A stretch of DNA of 64,000 nucleotides from Pleurocapsa sp. PCC 7327 (GTDB lineage Bacteria > Cyanobacteriota > Cyanobacteriia > Cyanobacteriales > Microcystaceae), in contig NC_019689.1 in NCBI RefSeq assembly GCF_000317025.1, forward strand, positions 1,067,501 through 1,131,500, read 5' to 3'. This document shows, piece by piece, positions 28,095-36,950 of the stretch. Made by a program: the position numbers and the translations under genes. The notes under the pieces are model-generated. The model made no database searches, was not told the DNA's origin, and saw only the letters and a program-made list of their open reading frames with translations. Every line of letters starts with the position of its first letter. Position 1 is the stretch's first letter.

Positions 28095-28241
28095 GCAGTT
28101 AGCTTCAGATTGGGTAAGTTGCTACTCGAAAAAGTATAGATAACGATTGAGCGATCGCGATGCATCTCAAGACCCAATCTTATCGATGCGATCCTCGCGC
28201 TGCCCCAGTTCGGTTCGATCGCTGAGTTTAATCTCGATGGC

Positions 28242-28724
28242 TTATCCCGCCAACCGTTGTTCTGCGGCTTGAGCTAATTCTGAAGCGACGCGATCCGAAT
28301 AGGGTTTAATCCACAACCACACCAACGGAGATAGCCAACCTTTTAGGGTAACCGAATAGGAGATATAGGTTCCGCACAGTGTCGATTCTATCTGGTAAGT
28401 AATTTTTTGTTCCATGCCTGGAATGGCTAAAACGCGAAGGCTCAATAACTCTCCCGGACGAACGTTTTCGACAAATAGCCTGATGGGAATCGGCGTTAGA
28501 CGAGTCACCACCTGATAGATTAAACCGGGTTTGGCGATCGAGCCATTGGGCGCATTAGTGCTCGAAAAAAGCGGATGCCAGGAAACGTCGGCAATATTAA
28601 TTAATTTTTGCCACAAAACGTCGATTGGAGCCGTACTGACAACGCGGTAGGTCTTAAATAAAGAAAACTTACAGAATAGTCTTCCTTTAGCAGCAACGAG
28701 TTTGAAAGAAAAGTTAAGAATCAC
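28242..28724 (-). CDS. SRPBCC-fold (polyketide cyclase/START-like) protein
   Basis: A protein of about 160 residues with the beta-rich SRPBCC ligand-binding pattern: YRVVSTAPIDVLWQKLINIADVSWHPLF, then VRPGELLSLRVLAIPGMEQKITYQIE and a long C-terminal helix (RVASELAQAAEQRL). GTG at 28724 is preferred because GGGAGG lies six bases before it; an upstream TTG at 28754 has no such site. The ligand is unknown; the family binds hydrophobic molecules. It is divergent from hemF, 185 bases away. Confidence 0.8.
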   Translation of the reverse strand: MILNFSFKLVAAKGRLFCKFSLFKTYRVVSTAPIDVLWQKLINIADVSWHPLFSSTNAPNGSIAKPGLIYQVVTRLTPIPIRLFVENVRPGELLSLRVLAIPGMEQKITYQIESTLCGTYISYSVTLKGWLSPLVWLWIKPYSDRVASELAQAAEQRLAG

Positions 28725-28909
28725 GTTAAGCCTCCCGCAATTATGCCTGGGCAAATTATTTATTTTAGAAGATTTAGAAGATCGAGATAGCAGTAAGTAT
28801 GCTTTTATTAAGATAGTTTAGTAATGTCTAGTTTAACTATCACACAAGCCGTAAATTTATTAAGAGCGACCAGGCGATCGCTGAGAATAGATAACCGATA
28901 ACAGATATT

Positions 28910-29944
28910 ATGACCGCGATAACAACAGACGCAACAACCTCTCCTGACGCTTCAATTCCTCCGGCTGATGCGAAAACAAGAGTCAGCCAATTTATGAAAG
29001 CACTACAAGATGAGATCTGCAATGCCCTCGAAAACCTCGATGGCGCGAGCCAATTTCGCGAAGATAGTTGGGAAAGAGAAGAAGGAGGCGGCGGGCGATC
29101 GAGAGTTCTCCGAGAAGGCGGCGTATTCGAGCAAGCGGGAGTAAATTTCTCTGAGGTTTGGGGAAAGCAACTACCGCCTTCTATCTTAAAACAACGACCC
29201 GAAGCCGCAGGACATGGATTTTATGCTACGGGAACCTCTATGGTTCTGCATCCTCGCAATCCTTACGTTCCTACCGTACACCTCAATTATCGCTACTTTG
29301 AGGCGGGTCCGGTTTGGTGGTTTGGCGGAGGGGCAGATTTAACGCCCTATTACCCTTTTGCTGAAGATGCAGCCCATTTTCACCGCACGCTCAAGCAAGC
29401 TTGCGATAAACACCATCCCGAATATTATCCCGTGTTTAAGCGCTGGTGCGATGAATATTTCTACCTCAATCATCGCCAAGAAATGCGAGGGATTGGCGGA
29501 ATTTTTTTCGATTATCAAGACGGTCGAGATCCCCTCTATCGGGGCCCTCACCCAGAGAAAGCTGCCGCAATTTACAGCGCTCAATTGCCTTCCCAACAAC
29601 CCTGCACTTGGGAGCAATTGTTTGCCTTTGTAAGCGATTGCGGACGGGCATTTCTGCCCGCCTACGTGCCGATTGTAGAGAAACGGCGAGGAATGGAATA
29701 TGGCGATCGCGAACGTCAATTTCAACTCTATCGTCGCGGACGCTATGTAGAATTTAACCTCGTTTACGACCGAGGCACGATTTTTGGGTTGCAAACGAAT
29801 GGACGCACGGAATCAATTTTGATGTCTCTACCGCCGCTAGTGCGTTGGGAATACTGTTACCAACCCGAACCGAATACACTGGAAGCCGAGTTATACGAAA
29901 TATTCCTTAAACCCCAAGACTGGGCGAATTGGCAGTCGTCTTAG
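28910..29944 (+). CDS. hemF: oxygen-dependent coproporphyrinogen III oxidase
   Basis: This enzyme oxidatively decarboxylates coproporphyrinogen III to protoporphyrinogen IX, needed for haem, chlorophyll and bilins under oxic conditions. The 344 residues show all signatures: [60 protein letters not shown]-like [35 protein letters not shown] and LPPLVRWEY. The N-terminal about 25 residues are variable. It is a single gene followed directly by a MITE. Confidence 0.98.
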   Translation: MTAITTDATTSPDASIPPADAKTRVSQFMKALQDEICNALENLDGASQFREDSWEREEGGGGRSRVLREGGVFEQAGVNFSEVWGKQLPPSILKQRPEAAGHGFYATGTSMVLHPRNPYVPTVHLNYRYFEAGPVWWFGGGADLTPYYPFAEDAAHFHRTLKQACDKHHPEYYPVFKRWCDEYFYLNHRQEMRGIGGIFFDYQDGRDPLYRGPHPEKAAAIYSAQLPSQQPCTWEQLFAFVSDCGRAFLPAYVPIVEKRRGMEYGDRERQFQLYRRGRYVEFNLVYDRGTIFGLQTNGRTESILMSLPPLVRWEYCYQPEPNTLEAELYEIFLKPQDWANWQSS

Positions 29945-29956
29945 GAATCCCTTGAT

Positions 29957-30130
29957 GTTGCAGAGCTGATTGACTGACAAATCTTTGTCCCCCTCATCCC
30001 TAAATCCCTTCTCCCACAAGGGGTGAAGGGACTTCAGGCCAAAGTCTTAGGTTGAAAGCTTCTCTCCCTCTCCCAGAGAGGGGTTGGGGTGAGGGCGATT
30101 TGAGTTTTGTCAGTCAACCAGGTTGCAGAG
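29957..30130. mobile_element. MITE with 16-base terminal inverted repeats and 9-base target duplication
   Basis: The element spans 29966-30121 (156 bases). Its ends are CTGATTGACTGACAAA (29966-29981) and, at 30106-30121, the reverse complement of CTGGTTGACTGACAAA: 15 of 16 positions match. GTTGCAGAG is duplicated exactly on both sides (29957-29965 and 30122-30130), as expected from transposition. The interior has C- and G-rich palindromic text (CCCTCTCCCAGAGAGGGG) and no ORF. It is probably mobilised by a transposase coded elsewhere; a 9-base duplication does not identify the family. Confidence 0.85.
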
Positions 30131-30156
30131 ACGTTCCCTGGAACGTTTCTATCAGT

Positions 30157-30828
30157 TTATTGGCGCACGTCGGCGGACTTGGTTCCTGACGTCAGCAGGC
30201 GTTTCCGTCCTTCCATATCGCTTTGCTCCGAGGAGTTAGATAGATAGATTTTTGGCGATCGCTCGTATAGAATTTGAGCGACGTAGACGGTGGCGATCGT
30301 TTGAACGATTCCCATGACGATAAACAAAGAATTAAACGAAAAGGAACTGACAATTAGTCCGCCTAACAATACGCCAATTCCTGTTACGATCTCCGATTGT
30401 CCGTCGGCAAGCGCCCAAACGCATCCAGAAGATTTTTTCTTACGTCCATGATTTTCATAACGTTCGTACTTTGCATATAAAGCATTCCAGGTTGGAGTAG
30501 ACAAAGCCGATGCAACTCCTACACCAATTTGTACGACTAATAATTCACTTTGAGAGGAGACCAATAGGTAAGCAAAAGTAAAAATTGCATTTAAGGCATA
30601 GCCTATAGTCATCAGTTTTTCTTTACTAATAACTTTGTCGGCAATCTTACCAACAAAAACAGTAAAGATACCGGAGGCAATGAGATAAGCTGCCCAAACC
30701 CCAGAGATCTCAAGAATATCGCCGCCAACTTTTTTAGCAAATACGGCAAAAAGTGGGGCAAACATTCCTTCCCCCAGATACCAAATATTGCTACTGTAGA
30801 GCAAAATTTTGAGTTGTCTGTTTAACAT
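30157..30828 (-). CDS. half-size MFS transporter (six-helix)
   Basis: A 223-residue protein with about six membrane helices, matching the N-terminal half of a major facilitator: YLGEGMFAPLFAVFAKKVGG near 17-36, VWAAYLIASGIFTVFVGKIADK (the MFS loop 2-3 motif) and LLVVQIGVGVASALSTPTW. Full MFS proteins have about 400 residues and 12 helices. A hydrophilic tail (about 190-223) ends it. It may work as a dimer or be a truncated gene. Its ATG overlaps the stop of the decayed SET copy (sequence ATGTTAA), so it once formed the last gene of the SET operon. The substrate is unknown. Confidence 0.75.
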   Translation of the reverse strand: MLNRQLKILLYSSNIWYLGEGMFAPLFAVFAKKVGGDILEISGVWAAYLIASGIFTVFVGKIADKVISKEKLMTIGYALNAIFTFAYLLVSSQSELLVVQIGVGVASALSTPTWNALYAKYERYENHGRKKKSSGCVWALADGQSEIVTGIGVLLGGLIVSSFSFNSLFIVMGIVQTIATVYVAQILYERSPKIYLSNSSEQSDMEGRKRLLTSGTKSADVRQ

Positions 30829-31134
30829 GAAACTCTCTTCAACTCTTTAAAACGCTTGGAACGGTTGTAATAACAAGTTAATACCGAGTCTGTGGCGGCT
30901 TTTTCCTCTGCAATAGCATTAACTTTCGCCATCGCGCCAGCTATATTTTCGGATTTTTTCCTGGTGCAATGGATCGAGGGAATTTATATAAAATTCATTG
31001 AGTTTTCGCTCGAGTTCGTCTAAGACCCAAATAATCGTTCCTTTAGGGATAAATTGGGTGGCAAAAACACCATTACCTATTTTCTCACTGACAAAACCTA
31101 GTCGGGTATGAGGATGCATCATAAAGTTAATCAA
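30822..31134 (-). pseudogene. decayed SET-domain gene, copy 4 (internal deletion)
   Basis: The first about 68 residues (MMHPHTRLGFVSEKIGNGVF from residue 5) match the three intact neighbours up to YSWRD. The catalytic core with NHS and GEELTDDY is then missing. The sequence resumes out of frame in the C-terminal helix region: in the shifted frame it reads AKVNAIAEEKAATDSVLTCYYNRSKRFKELKR and stops at 30822. The junction lies at about 30923-30930, where GAAAG/GACAAAG-like microhomology could explain the deletion. The stop overlaps the start of the MFS gene. The N-terminal piece alone (stop at 30919) would be a non-catalytic peptide of 71 residues. Confidence 0.8.
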
Positions 31135-31313
31135 AGCTAAATAATTTATCCGATTGATTGAGATAAGGCATCAAGATATTACGATGATTTCATGGATCGT
31201 ACTTGACTTTTGTCAGACCAAAATTCTCTGTTTTCGTTGCTAGATTTAGCCTAGTAACGAAGGTTAGAGATAGCGCTAAAAACATAACTTTAACTACCTT
31301 AAAGAAGGCGGTT

Positions 31314-31928
31314 CTAATTTAAACTGAGGTTAAGCTTTTTATATCTATCGTAGTAAGTAACCAATACCGAATCTAAGGATTCTCTTCCCTCTGCAACAGC
31401 ATTAACTTTGTCAATATATTTTTTATCGATTAGATGCTTTAAAGGCTGTTCTACCTTATTAAAATAAGGCATGGCTTCTAGAACTAGCCGATCCCACTCT
31501 TGGTGATAGTGTAATAAATCGTCTGGCGTAACCTTAGTTCTCAAAACGCCCTCTTCTGGGGGAAAATCAAATGACTTATCTAGATTCAGACAGCCATAGT
31601 CATCTCTTAATTCTTCTCCAGGATGTATGTCCCTGACAGCAATTTCAAAATCATAGGCAGTGGCAATGCAATTTGCGTTAAAACTGTGATTGACAAAGCG
31701 ACCGATATCCCAACATAGTATGTACTTACCTTCACTATCGCGAAAGGTGTATTTTCGGACTTGTTTTTGTCGCAATGGATCGAGAGATTTTACATAAGCT
31801 TCGTCGAGTTTATAATCGAGATCGTCTAAGACCCAAACAATCGTTCCTTTAGGGATAAATTGAGTGGCAAATACGCCGTAGCCTATTTCTTCATTAACAA
31901 AACCCAAGCAGGTATGAGGGTGCATCAT
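31314..31928 (-). CDS. SET-domain protein methyltransferase, array copy 3
   Basis: A 204-residue protein. SET landmarks: GYGVFATQFIPKGTIVW at 16-32, RFVNHSFNANC at 77-87 and DIHPGEELRDDYGCLN at 100-115, where the usual T of ELTDDY is Arg. A helical domain of about 80 residues follows (FNKVEQPLKHLIDKKYIDKVNAVAEGRESLDS). SET enzymes transfer methyl from SAM to lysine side chains of proteins; the substrate here is unknown. There is no post-SET Cys cluster. It is one of four tandem paralogues; copy 2 ends 30 bases upstream. Confidence 0.88.
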   Translation of the reverse strand: MMHPHTCLGFVNEEIGYGVFATQFIPKGTIVWVLDDLDYKLDEAYVKSLDPLRQKQVRKYTFRDSEGKYILCWDIGRFVNHSFNANCIATAYDFEIAVRDIHPGEELRDDYGCLNLDKSFDFPPEEGVLRTKVTPDDLLHYHQEWDRLVLEAMPYFNKVEQPLKHLIDKKYIDKVNAVAEGRESLDSVLVTYYDRYKKLNLSLN

Positions 31929-31958
31929 AATTAGAGATTCTCAACATTAATAAGTTAG

Positions 31959-32609
31959 TCAGTTTGTAGCGCGCGAAAATTTTTTAGAGTTTTTCTGATA
32001 ACACTCAATGAGAGAATCCATTGGTTCTTTTCCTTCTGCTATGGCATTTAGCTTATCGAGATATTTTTGTTTTACTAAAGATTTTAGAGGTTGTTCTACC
32101 CGATTGAAATACCGAAATGCTTCTTCTGCCTGTCGCTCTAAATCTTGGTAACAATCAAAAATATCATCTGCCTTAACTTTTCCAATCGTACCATCTTTTG
32201 AAGAGTAATCAAATGAATAATTAACATCAAACCATCGATAGTCATCTGTTAGTTCCTCGCCCGGATAAATATCTTTTGAAGCTAGAGTAAATTCATAGGG
32301 AGTAGGAACGCAATTAGCCTCAGAACTGTGATTCATAAATTGACCGGCATCCCAACAGATGATATATCTATCTTGACTATCTATAAAAGCAGTATCTCGG
32401 AAAGAATAGGCTATTACTCGTTCTTTGAGAATTTCTTCTAGGGAGTCAATATAGGATTTCTCTAACTTAAGATCGAGATCGTCTAAAATCCAAGTAATCG
32501 TTCCCTTGGGAATCAATTGAGTGGCAAATAAGCCATAGCCTATTTCTTCGTTAACGAAACCTAATTGAGTATGAGGATGTATCATAATATTTTTCAGTCC
32601 ACTAATCAA
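31959..32609 (-). CDS. SET-domain protein methyltransferase, array copy 2
   Basis: A 216-residue paralogue. Alignment with its neighbours begins at Met9 (MIHPHTQLGFVNEEIGYGLF), so the true start may be 32585. FMNHSSEANC at about 91-100 and DIYPGEELTDDYR at about 113-125 carry the SAM-binding Asn-His and the catalytic Tyr. The C-terminal helices (VEQPLKSLVKQKYLDKLNAIAEGKEPMDS) are shared with copies 1 and 3. It is only 16 bases from copy 1, clearly one transcription unit. Copies 1 and 2 share a longer central loop (SFRDTAFIDSQDRY / GFRDTIYLDSKGKY) than copy 3. Confidence 0.88.
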   Translation of the reverse strand: MISGLKNIMIHPHTQLGFVNEEIGYGLFATQLIPKGTITWILDDLDLKLEKSYIDSLEEILKERVIAYSFRDTAFIDSQDRYIICWDAGQFMNHSSEANCVPTPYEFTLASKDIYPGEELTDDYRWFDVNYSFDYSSKDGTIGKVKADDIFDCYQDLERQAEEAFRYFNRVEQPLKSLVKQKYLDKLNAIAEGKEPMDSLIECYQKNSKKFSRATN

Positions 32610-32625
32610 GTCAATGTGAAATCTT

Positions 32626-33279
32626 TCAACTATTTCGAGTATTCGATCGAGTTGATAAAGTCTTAAAAATTTCTTTTCTAGAGTTTTCGTAATAACATCT
32701 TAGGAGTGAATCCATTGGTTCTTTTCCTTCTGCTATGGCTTCAATTTTATCTAAGTATTTCTTCTTTAATAGAGATCTTAAAGGTTGTTCTACTTTATTA
32801 ATACAACGCATTGCTTCTTCGGCTTGACTTTCTAAGATCTTGTAACAATCGAAAAGATCGTCAGCTTTAACTCGTCTGGCTGTACCGTCTTCTAATAGAT
32901 AATCAAATGCATGGTCGATATTATACCAGCGGTAGTCATCTGTTAATTCTTCTCCCGCATAGATATCTCGCGAAGCTATGGAAAATTCATAGGGAGTAGG
33001 AAGACAGGTTGGTTGAGAACTGTGGTTGACAAATTGACCGATATCCCAACAGAGTAGATATTTTCCTTTACTATCTAGATAAATAGTATCGCGAAAACCA
33101 TATATTCTGACTCGTTCTTGAAGTAATAGATCGAGGGAATTAATTTGTGCTTCGTCTAATTTAGGATCTAGTTCATCTAACACCCAAATGATAGTTCCTT
33201 TAGGAATAAAATTTGTGACAAATACACCATATCCTATGGTTTCGTTAACAAAACCCAGTCGTGTATGAGGATGCATCAT
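32626..33279 (-). CDS. SET-domain protein methyltransferase, array copy 1
   Basis: The first gene of the array, 217 residues. GYGVFVTNFIPKGTIIW at 16-32, FVNHSSQPTC at 83-92 and DIYAGEELTDDYRWYN at 105-120 are complete SET motifs; the helical C-terminal part ends in an Arg/Ser/Thr tail. No signal peptide is visible, so it acts in the cytoplasm. The array reads copies 1, 2, 3 and (decayed) 4, then the MFS half-transporter, all on this strand. Its 476-base upstream region carries repeats. The array looks AT-richer than the surrounding housekeeping genes by eye, which may indicate transfer. Confidence 0.88.
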   Translation of the reverse strand: MMHPHTRLGFVNETIGYGVFVTNFIPKGTIIWVLDELDPKLDEAQINSLDLLLQERVRIYGFRDTIYLDSKGKYLLCWDIGQFVNHSSQPTCLPTPYEFSIASRDIYAGEELTDDYRWYNIDHAFDYLLEDGTARRVKADDLFDCYKILESQAEEAMRCINKVEQPLRSLLKKKYLDKIEAIAEGKEPMDSLLRCYYENSRKEIFKTLSTRSNTRNS

Positions 33280-33564
33280 AAACTTTAAAAATAGTTTTTA
33301 CTGACAAAAATTTTGGTTGATAATTCTAAACACTCGCTCTTGAACCCAGAAGACATTTGAAAAGTCCATTCTGTCATTCTGAGTGCAGTAGAACATAACG
33401 AAGAATCTCTGTTTGGAGTTGGTATGCTAAATAGATTTTCGAGTTAGTAGAATACAGGATTTTTTCCCTTTTTCCTTTTTCTTTTCTCCCAATCGACCAA
33501 TTTTATTTCTCATCTAACTGAAAAGCGTTATAAGATGTTTTGCTTCGCGATCGCAAAGCTCAAC

Positions 33565-33600
33565 ATGACATTTTATTTATACTTTTAAGACAACCTGTAA
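33565..33600. repeat. dispersed repeat, copy 2
   Basis: ATGACATT-TTATTT-ATACTTTT-AA-GACAACCTGTAA matches the 3971-4002 sequence apart from short differences in the spacers. Confidence 0.5.
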
Positions 33601-33688
33601 AAGAAGAACTTGTGCCTCGTATAACGACCTTACTATAAAGCTCGCCCAAACAAGTTTAAAAATCCTGATAATTAATATATATAGTCAT

Positions 33689-33726
33689 AAAAAAGCAAAA
33701 TAAGCAGTTAAAGAAGCTTATTTTGC
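33689..33726 (-). terminator. Rho-independent terminator of ugd
   Basis: GCAAAATAAGC (33695-33705) and GCTTATTTTGC (33716-33726) form a perfect 11-base stem with a 10-base loop. On the minus strand it is followed by six T (complement of 33689-33694), 30 bases after the ugd stop. Confidence 0.85.
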
Positions 33727-33755
33727 CTTTCGATCGATTGATGCTCGTTTACGCT

Positions 33756-35144
33756 TTAACGACCGATGCCAACGTAGCGGAAACCGGCTTTTTCTAAAGC
33801 TTCCCGGTCGAGGAAATTACGACCGTCAATCATCACTGGATTGGTCATCAGCTTTGCCATTTTTTCGTAGTCGAGTTTGAGAAATTCTCGCCAATCGGTA
33901 ACTAATACCAAAGCATCGCAACCATCGGCGAGCATTTCAGGATTGGTTTCAATAATGACCCCAGATAATCCATGACTCAAACCCGATTGAGAAACGATCG
34001 GGTCGTAAGCCTTTACTCTAGCACCGAGACGATTGAGTTGTTCGATGAGAATTAGTGCGGGGGCATCTCGCATGTCGTCGGTATCTGGCTTAAAGGTTAG
34101 ACCCAACAAACCGACAGTTTTGCCCTTGAGGATTTTCAGTTCCTGCTGGAGTTTTTCGATCGCGATCGAACGCTGACGCTTGTTAACATTGACCGCCGAT
34201 TTGAGTAATTCGGCTTCGTAGCCGTAGTCTTCAGCCGTATGAATCAATGCCGAGACATCTTTGGGAAAACAAGATCCGCCCCAGCCGATGCCAGCTTGTA
34301 AGAATTTATCTCCGATGCGGGAGTCTAAGCCAATTCCTTTGGCGACTTGCGTGACATCGGCACCGACGCGATCGCAAATATTGGCTACTTCATTAATAAA
34401 ACTAATCTTAGTTGCCAAGAAGGCATTAGCGGCATATTTAATCATTTCCGCAGAACTCAAGTCCGTCACCACCACGGGAACGGGAGGCAAGGACTGGTCT
34501 TGGGCGAATTTGCGTTCTACCAGGGGAGCATAAAGTTCCTGCATCATCGCGATCGCTTTTTGGCTGTTGCTTCCTAATACGATGCGATCGGGATTGAAGG
34601 TATCATAAACGGCAGACCCCTCCCGCAAAAATTCGGGATTGCTGACGACATCGAAGTTAGCCATCATCTCTTTAGTCGGTTCGCTGCTTCCGCCTGCGGT
34701 CACTAAAGATTTTAGGCGTTCGGCTACGCCATCGAGGACGATCATTCTTACCCAGTCTCCGGAACCAATGGGAACGGTGGACTTATTAACGATGACCTTA
34801 TAAGTGCTACTATCGAGATGGGCGCCGATCCCGCGAGCAACCGCTTCCACATAGCGCGTATCGCTTTCGCCAGTCGGTAATGCCGGCGTGCCAACGGCAA
34901 TAAACAAAATCTCTCCGTGTTTTACTCCAGCCGCGAGATCGGAGGTAAACTCCAAACGTCCCGATTGGGCAGAAGACTGCATCAGTTCCGACAATCCCGG
35001 TTCGTAAATAGGCGATTGTCCCGATTTCATCAATTTGACTTTTTCTTCGTTGTTATCAACGCAGATGACGTGGTGTCCGATGTGAGCGAGGCAAACCCCT
35101 GTAACTAAGCCAACATATCCAGTGCCGATCACACAAACGCGCAT
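33756..35144 (-). CDS. ugd: UDP-glucose 6-dehydrogenase
   Basis: This enzyme oxidises UDP-glucose to UDP-glucuronate with two NAD+. A 462-residue protein with the Rossmann GTGYVGLVTG at 7-16, VGTPALPTGESD, NPEFLREGSAVYDT, the catalytic Cys near residue 292 in GWGGSCFPKD and the C-terminal TFKPDTDDMRDAP. It lies downstream of uxs on the same strand, with 108 bases between. The pair makes UDP-glucuronate and then UDP-xylose for polysaccharides, even though the transcription order is uxs first. A strong terminator follows its stop codon. Confidence 0.97.
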   Translation of the reverse strand: MRVCVIGTGYVGLVTGVCLAHIGHHVICVDNNEEKVKLMKSGQSPIYEPGLSELMQSSAQSGRLEFTSDLAAGVKHGEILFIAVGTPALPTGESDTRYVEAVARGIGAHLDSSTYKVIVNKSTVPIGSGDWVRMIVLDGVAERLKSLVTAGGSSEPTKEMMANFDVVSNPEFLREGSAVYDTFNPDRIVLGSNSQKAIAMMQELYAPLVERKFAQDQSLPPVPVVVTDLSSAEMIKYAANAFLATKISFINEVANICDRVGADVTQVAKGIGLDSRIGDKFLQAGIGWGGSCFPKDVSALIHTAEDYGYEAELLKSAVNVNKRQRSIAIEKLQQELKILKGKTVGLLGLTFKPDTDDMRDAPALILIEQLNRLGARVKAYDPIVSQSGLSHGLSGVIIETNPEMLADGCDALVLVTDWREFLKLDYEKMAKLMTNPVMIDGRNFLDREALEKAGFRYVGIGR

Positions 35145-35252
35145 ACAGTTCGATCCTTTTTGTGATTTTTGACGTTTTACTTGTGACTTTTATACGCAAA
35201 ATATCGCGTCTCTACCATACGGGCGAATAGATCTGCACCCGTACTTCTGACT

Positions 35253-36179
35253 TTAAGAAAGACGTTCCCGAAAATCTTCGATCGTCAGTTTTAAGCCCTC
35301 TCTTAGGGAAATAGTCGGTTCCCAATCTAGGTATGTTTTAGCACGGGTAATATCCGGCTGTCGCTGTTTGGGGTCGTCTTGCGGCAAGGGTTTGAATACT
35401 AATTCTGCATCGGGATTAATCATATTTTGAATGACCTGAGCTAATTCTAGAATGGTATATTCTCCGGGGTTGCCCAAGTTAACGGGACCGATATAATCGC
35501 TGTTCATCAGGCGGATAAACCCTTCTACTAAGTCAGAGACATAGCAAAAACTGCGAGTTTGAGAACCATCGCCATAAACGGTTAAAGGTTCGCCTCGCAA
35601 GGCTTGAACGATGAAATTACTGACGACGCGACCGTCATTTTCTAGCATCCGAGGACCGTAGGTGTTGAAGATGCGCGCTACTCGAATATCTACTTTGTTT
35701 TGTCGGTGGTAGTCGAAGGCTAGGGTTTCAGCCACGCGCTTGCCTTCATCGTAGCAAGACCGGATCCCCGTGCAGTTGACATTGCCGCGATAGTCTTCGG
35801 GTTGGGGATGCACTTCTGGGTCGCCATATACTTCTGAAGTAGAAGCTAGGAAAAATCTCGCTTTGATCCGCTTGGCTAACCCCAGCATATTTAACGTTCC
35901 GATGACATTGGTTTTGATGGTTTTGACGGGGTTATATTGATAGTGAACTGGAGATGCGGGACAAGCGAGGTGGTAGATTTGGTCTACCTCTAGGCGAATG
36001 GGTTCGGTAATATCATGACGAATTAGTTCAAAATAGGGATGATCTAACCACTTAAGGACATTGCGTTTATGTCCTGTATAAAAGTTATCGAGGCAGAGAA
36101 CTTCATGCCCCGCTTCCATTAAGCGATCGATGAGATGGGAACCTATAAAACCGGCACCACCCGTAACTAAAATTCTCAT
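35253..36179 (-). CDS. UDP-glucuronate decarboxylase (UDP-xylose synthase)
   Basis: A 308-residue extended short-chain dehydrogenase: GGAGFIGSH at 7-15, SEVYGDP near 115-121, Tyr143/Lys147 (CYDEGKR) and the UXS-type [10 protein letters not shown], with [12 protein letters not shown] in the C-terminal sugar-binding part. The close match to plant and bacterial UXS, including the [10 protein letters not shown] loop at about 72-81, supports decarboxylation of UDP-glucuronate to UDP-xylose. Ugd, coded next, would supply its substrate. The product goes into capsule, exopolysaccharide or glycan; the target is unknown. Confidence 0.93.
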   Translation of the reverse strand: MRILVTGGAGFIGSHLIDRLMEAGHEVLCLDNFYTGHKRNVLKWLDHPYFELIRHDITEPIRLEVDQIYHLACPASPVHYQYNPVKTIKTNVIGTLNMLGLAKRIKARFFLASTSEVYGDPEVHPQPEDYRGNVNCTGIRSCYDEGKRVAETLAFDYHRQNKVDIRVARIFNTYGPRMLENDGRVVSNFIVQALRGEPLTVYGDGSQTRSFCYVSDLVEGFIRLMNSDYIGPVNLGNPGEYTILELAQVIQNMINPDAELVFKPLPQDDPKQRQPDITRAKTYLDWEPTISLREGLKLTIEDFRERLS

Positions 36180-36436
36180 GCAACTGACCGTTCAAAATAT
36201 AAAGTTAATCTTAAACTAAATCTTGTCCTGGATTTTTGCCATGCTTTCGCCAGCGGCGATCGCATTTATGTAATTTTCCTTACAATCTCATAATTATCTA
36301 ATGTCATTATTTTTTTCTTACAATAAATCGTCAATATCATTCAGTCAACTTCACTAAATCTTTAAAGGTTTCATGAATTTCCCTCTAGAAATTTCCTCAA
36401 TTTTTCAATTCTTTCCCCTATCAAGCCGAGTTGTAG

Positions 36437-36928
36437 ATGAGCGAGTCCCTTAAAGAAGTTACGATATATACTGATGGAGCCTGTCTGGGCAATCCTGGCG
36501 CGGGCGGTTATGGCGTTGTTCTTATCTACGGACAACATAGAAAAGAACTATCGGGCGGGTTTCGCTTAACCACCAATAACCGCATGGAAATTCTGGCTGC
36601 TATTGTGGGATTGATGGCGCTCAAAACTAAATGTGCCGTTACCTTGTATACCGATTCTCAATATCTGGTTAATGCCATAACCAAGGGCTGGGCGCGGCAA
36701 TGGCAGCAAAATGGCTGGAAGCGCAACAAAAAGGAAAAGGCGAAAAATTCCGATTTGTGGGAGCAATTGTTGAATTTATGCGCGCAACATGAAGTTAAAT
36801 TTATTTGGGTAAAAGGTCACGCAGGCGATGCAGAGAATGAATATTGCGATCGCTTAGCTGTCAGCGCGGCACTACAAAAAGATTTACCGCCAGATACAGC
36901 ATATGAAAATTGCAGGAAATCCAAATGA
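36437..36928 (+). CDS. rnhA: ribonuclease HI
   Basis: This enzyme degrades RNA in RNA/DNA hybrids. The 163 residues contain the DEDD core: Asp13 ([11 protein letters not shown]), Glu51 (NRMEILA), Asp73 (YTDSQYL) and a late Asp in EYCDRLA, as well as the basic handle region ([21 protein letters not shown]) that E. coli RNase HI has. It is 22 bases upstream of yjbQ and probably cotranscribed. The 257-base region upstream, divergent from uxs, shows nothing beyond AT-rich sequence. Confidence 0.96.
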   Translation: MSESLKEVTIYTDGACLGNPGAGGYGVVLIYGQHRKELSGGFRLTTNNRMEILAAIVGLMALKTKCAVTLYTDSQYLVNAITKGWARQWQQNGWKRNKKEKAKNSDLWEQLLNLCAQHEVKFIWVKGHAGDAENEYCDRLAVSAALQKDLPPDTAYENCRKSK

Positions 36929-36950
36929 TAATTTATAAAGACACTTTAAT

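Larger units (their letters stand above)
33280..33755. other. repeat-rich intergenic region between SET array and ugd
   Basis: GTCATTCTGAG (near 33373) and CTCAACATGAC (near 33560) form an imperfect inverted pair typical of dispersed bacterial repeats. The second copy of the 3971-4002 repeat follows at 33565-33600, and a terminator is at 33689-33726. There is no ORF. Confidence 0.5.

Noticed and set aside
29339-29794. 151-residue open frame antisense to hemF
   Set aside because: It lies wholly inside hemF, whose sequence is fully conserved; long antisense frames are expected here.
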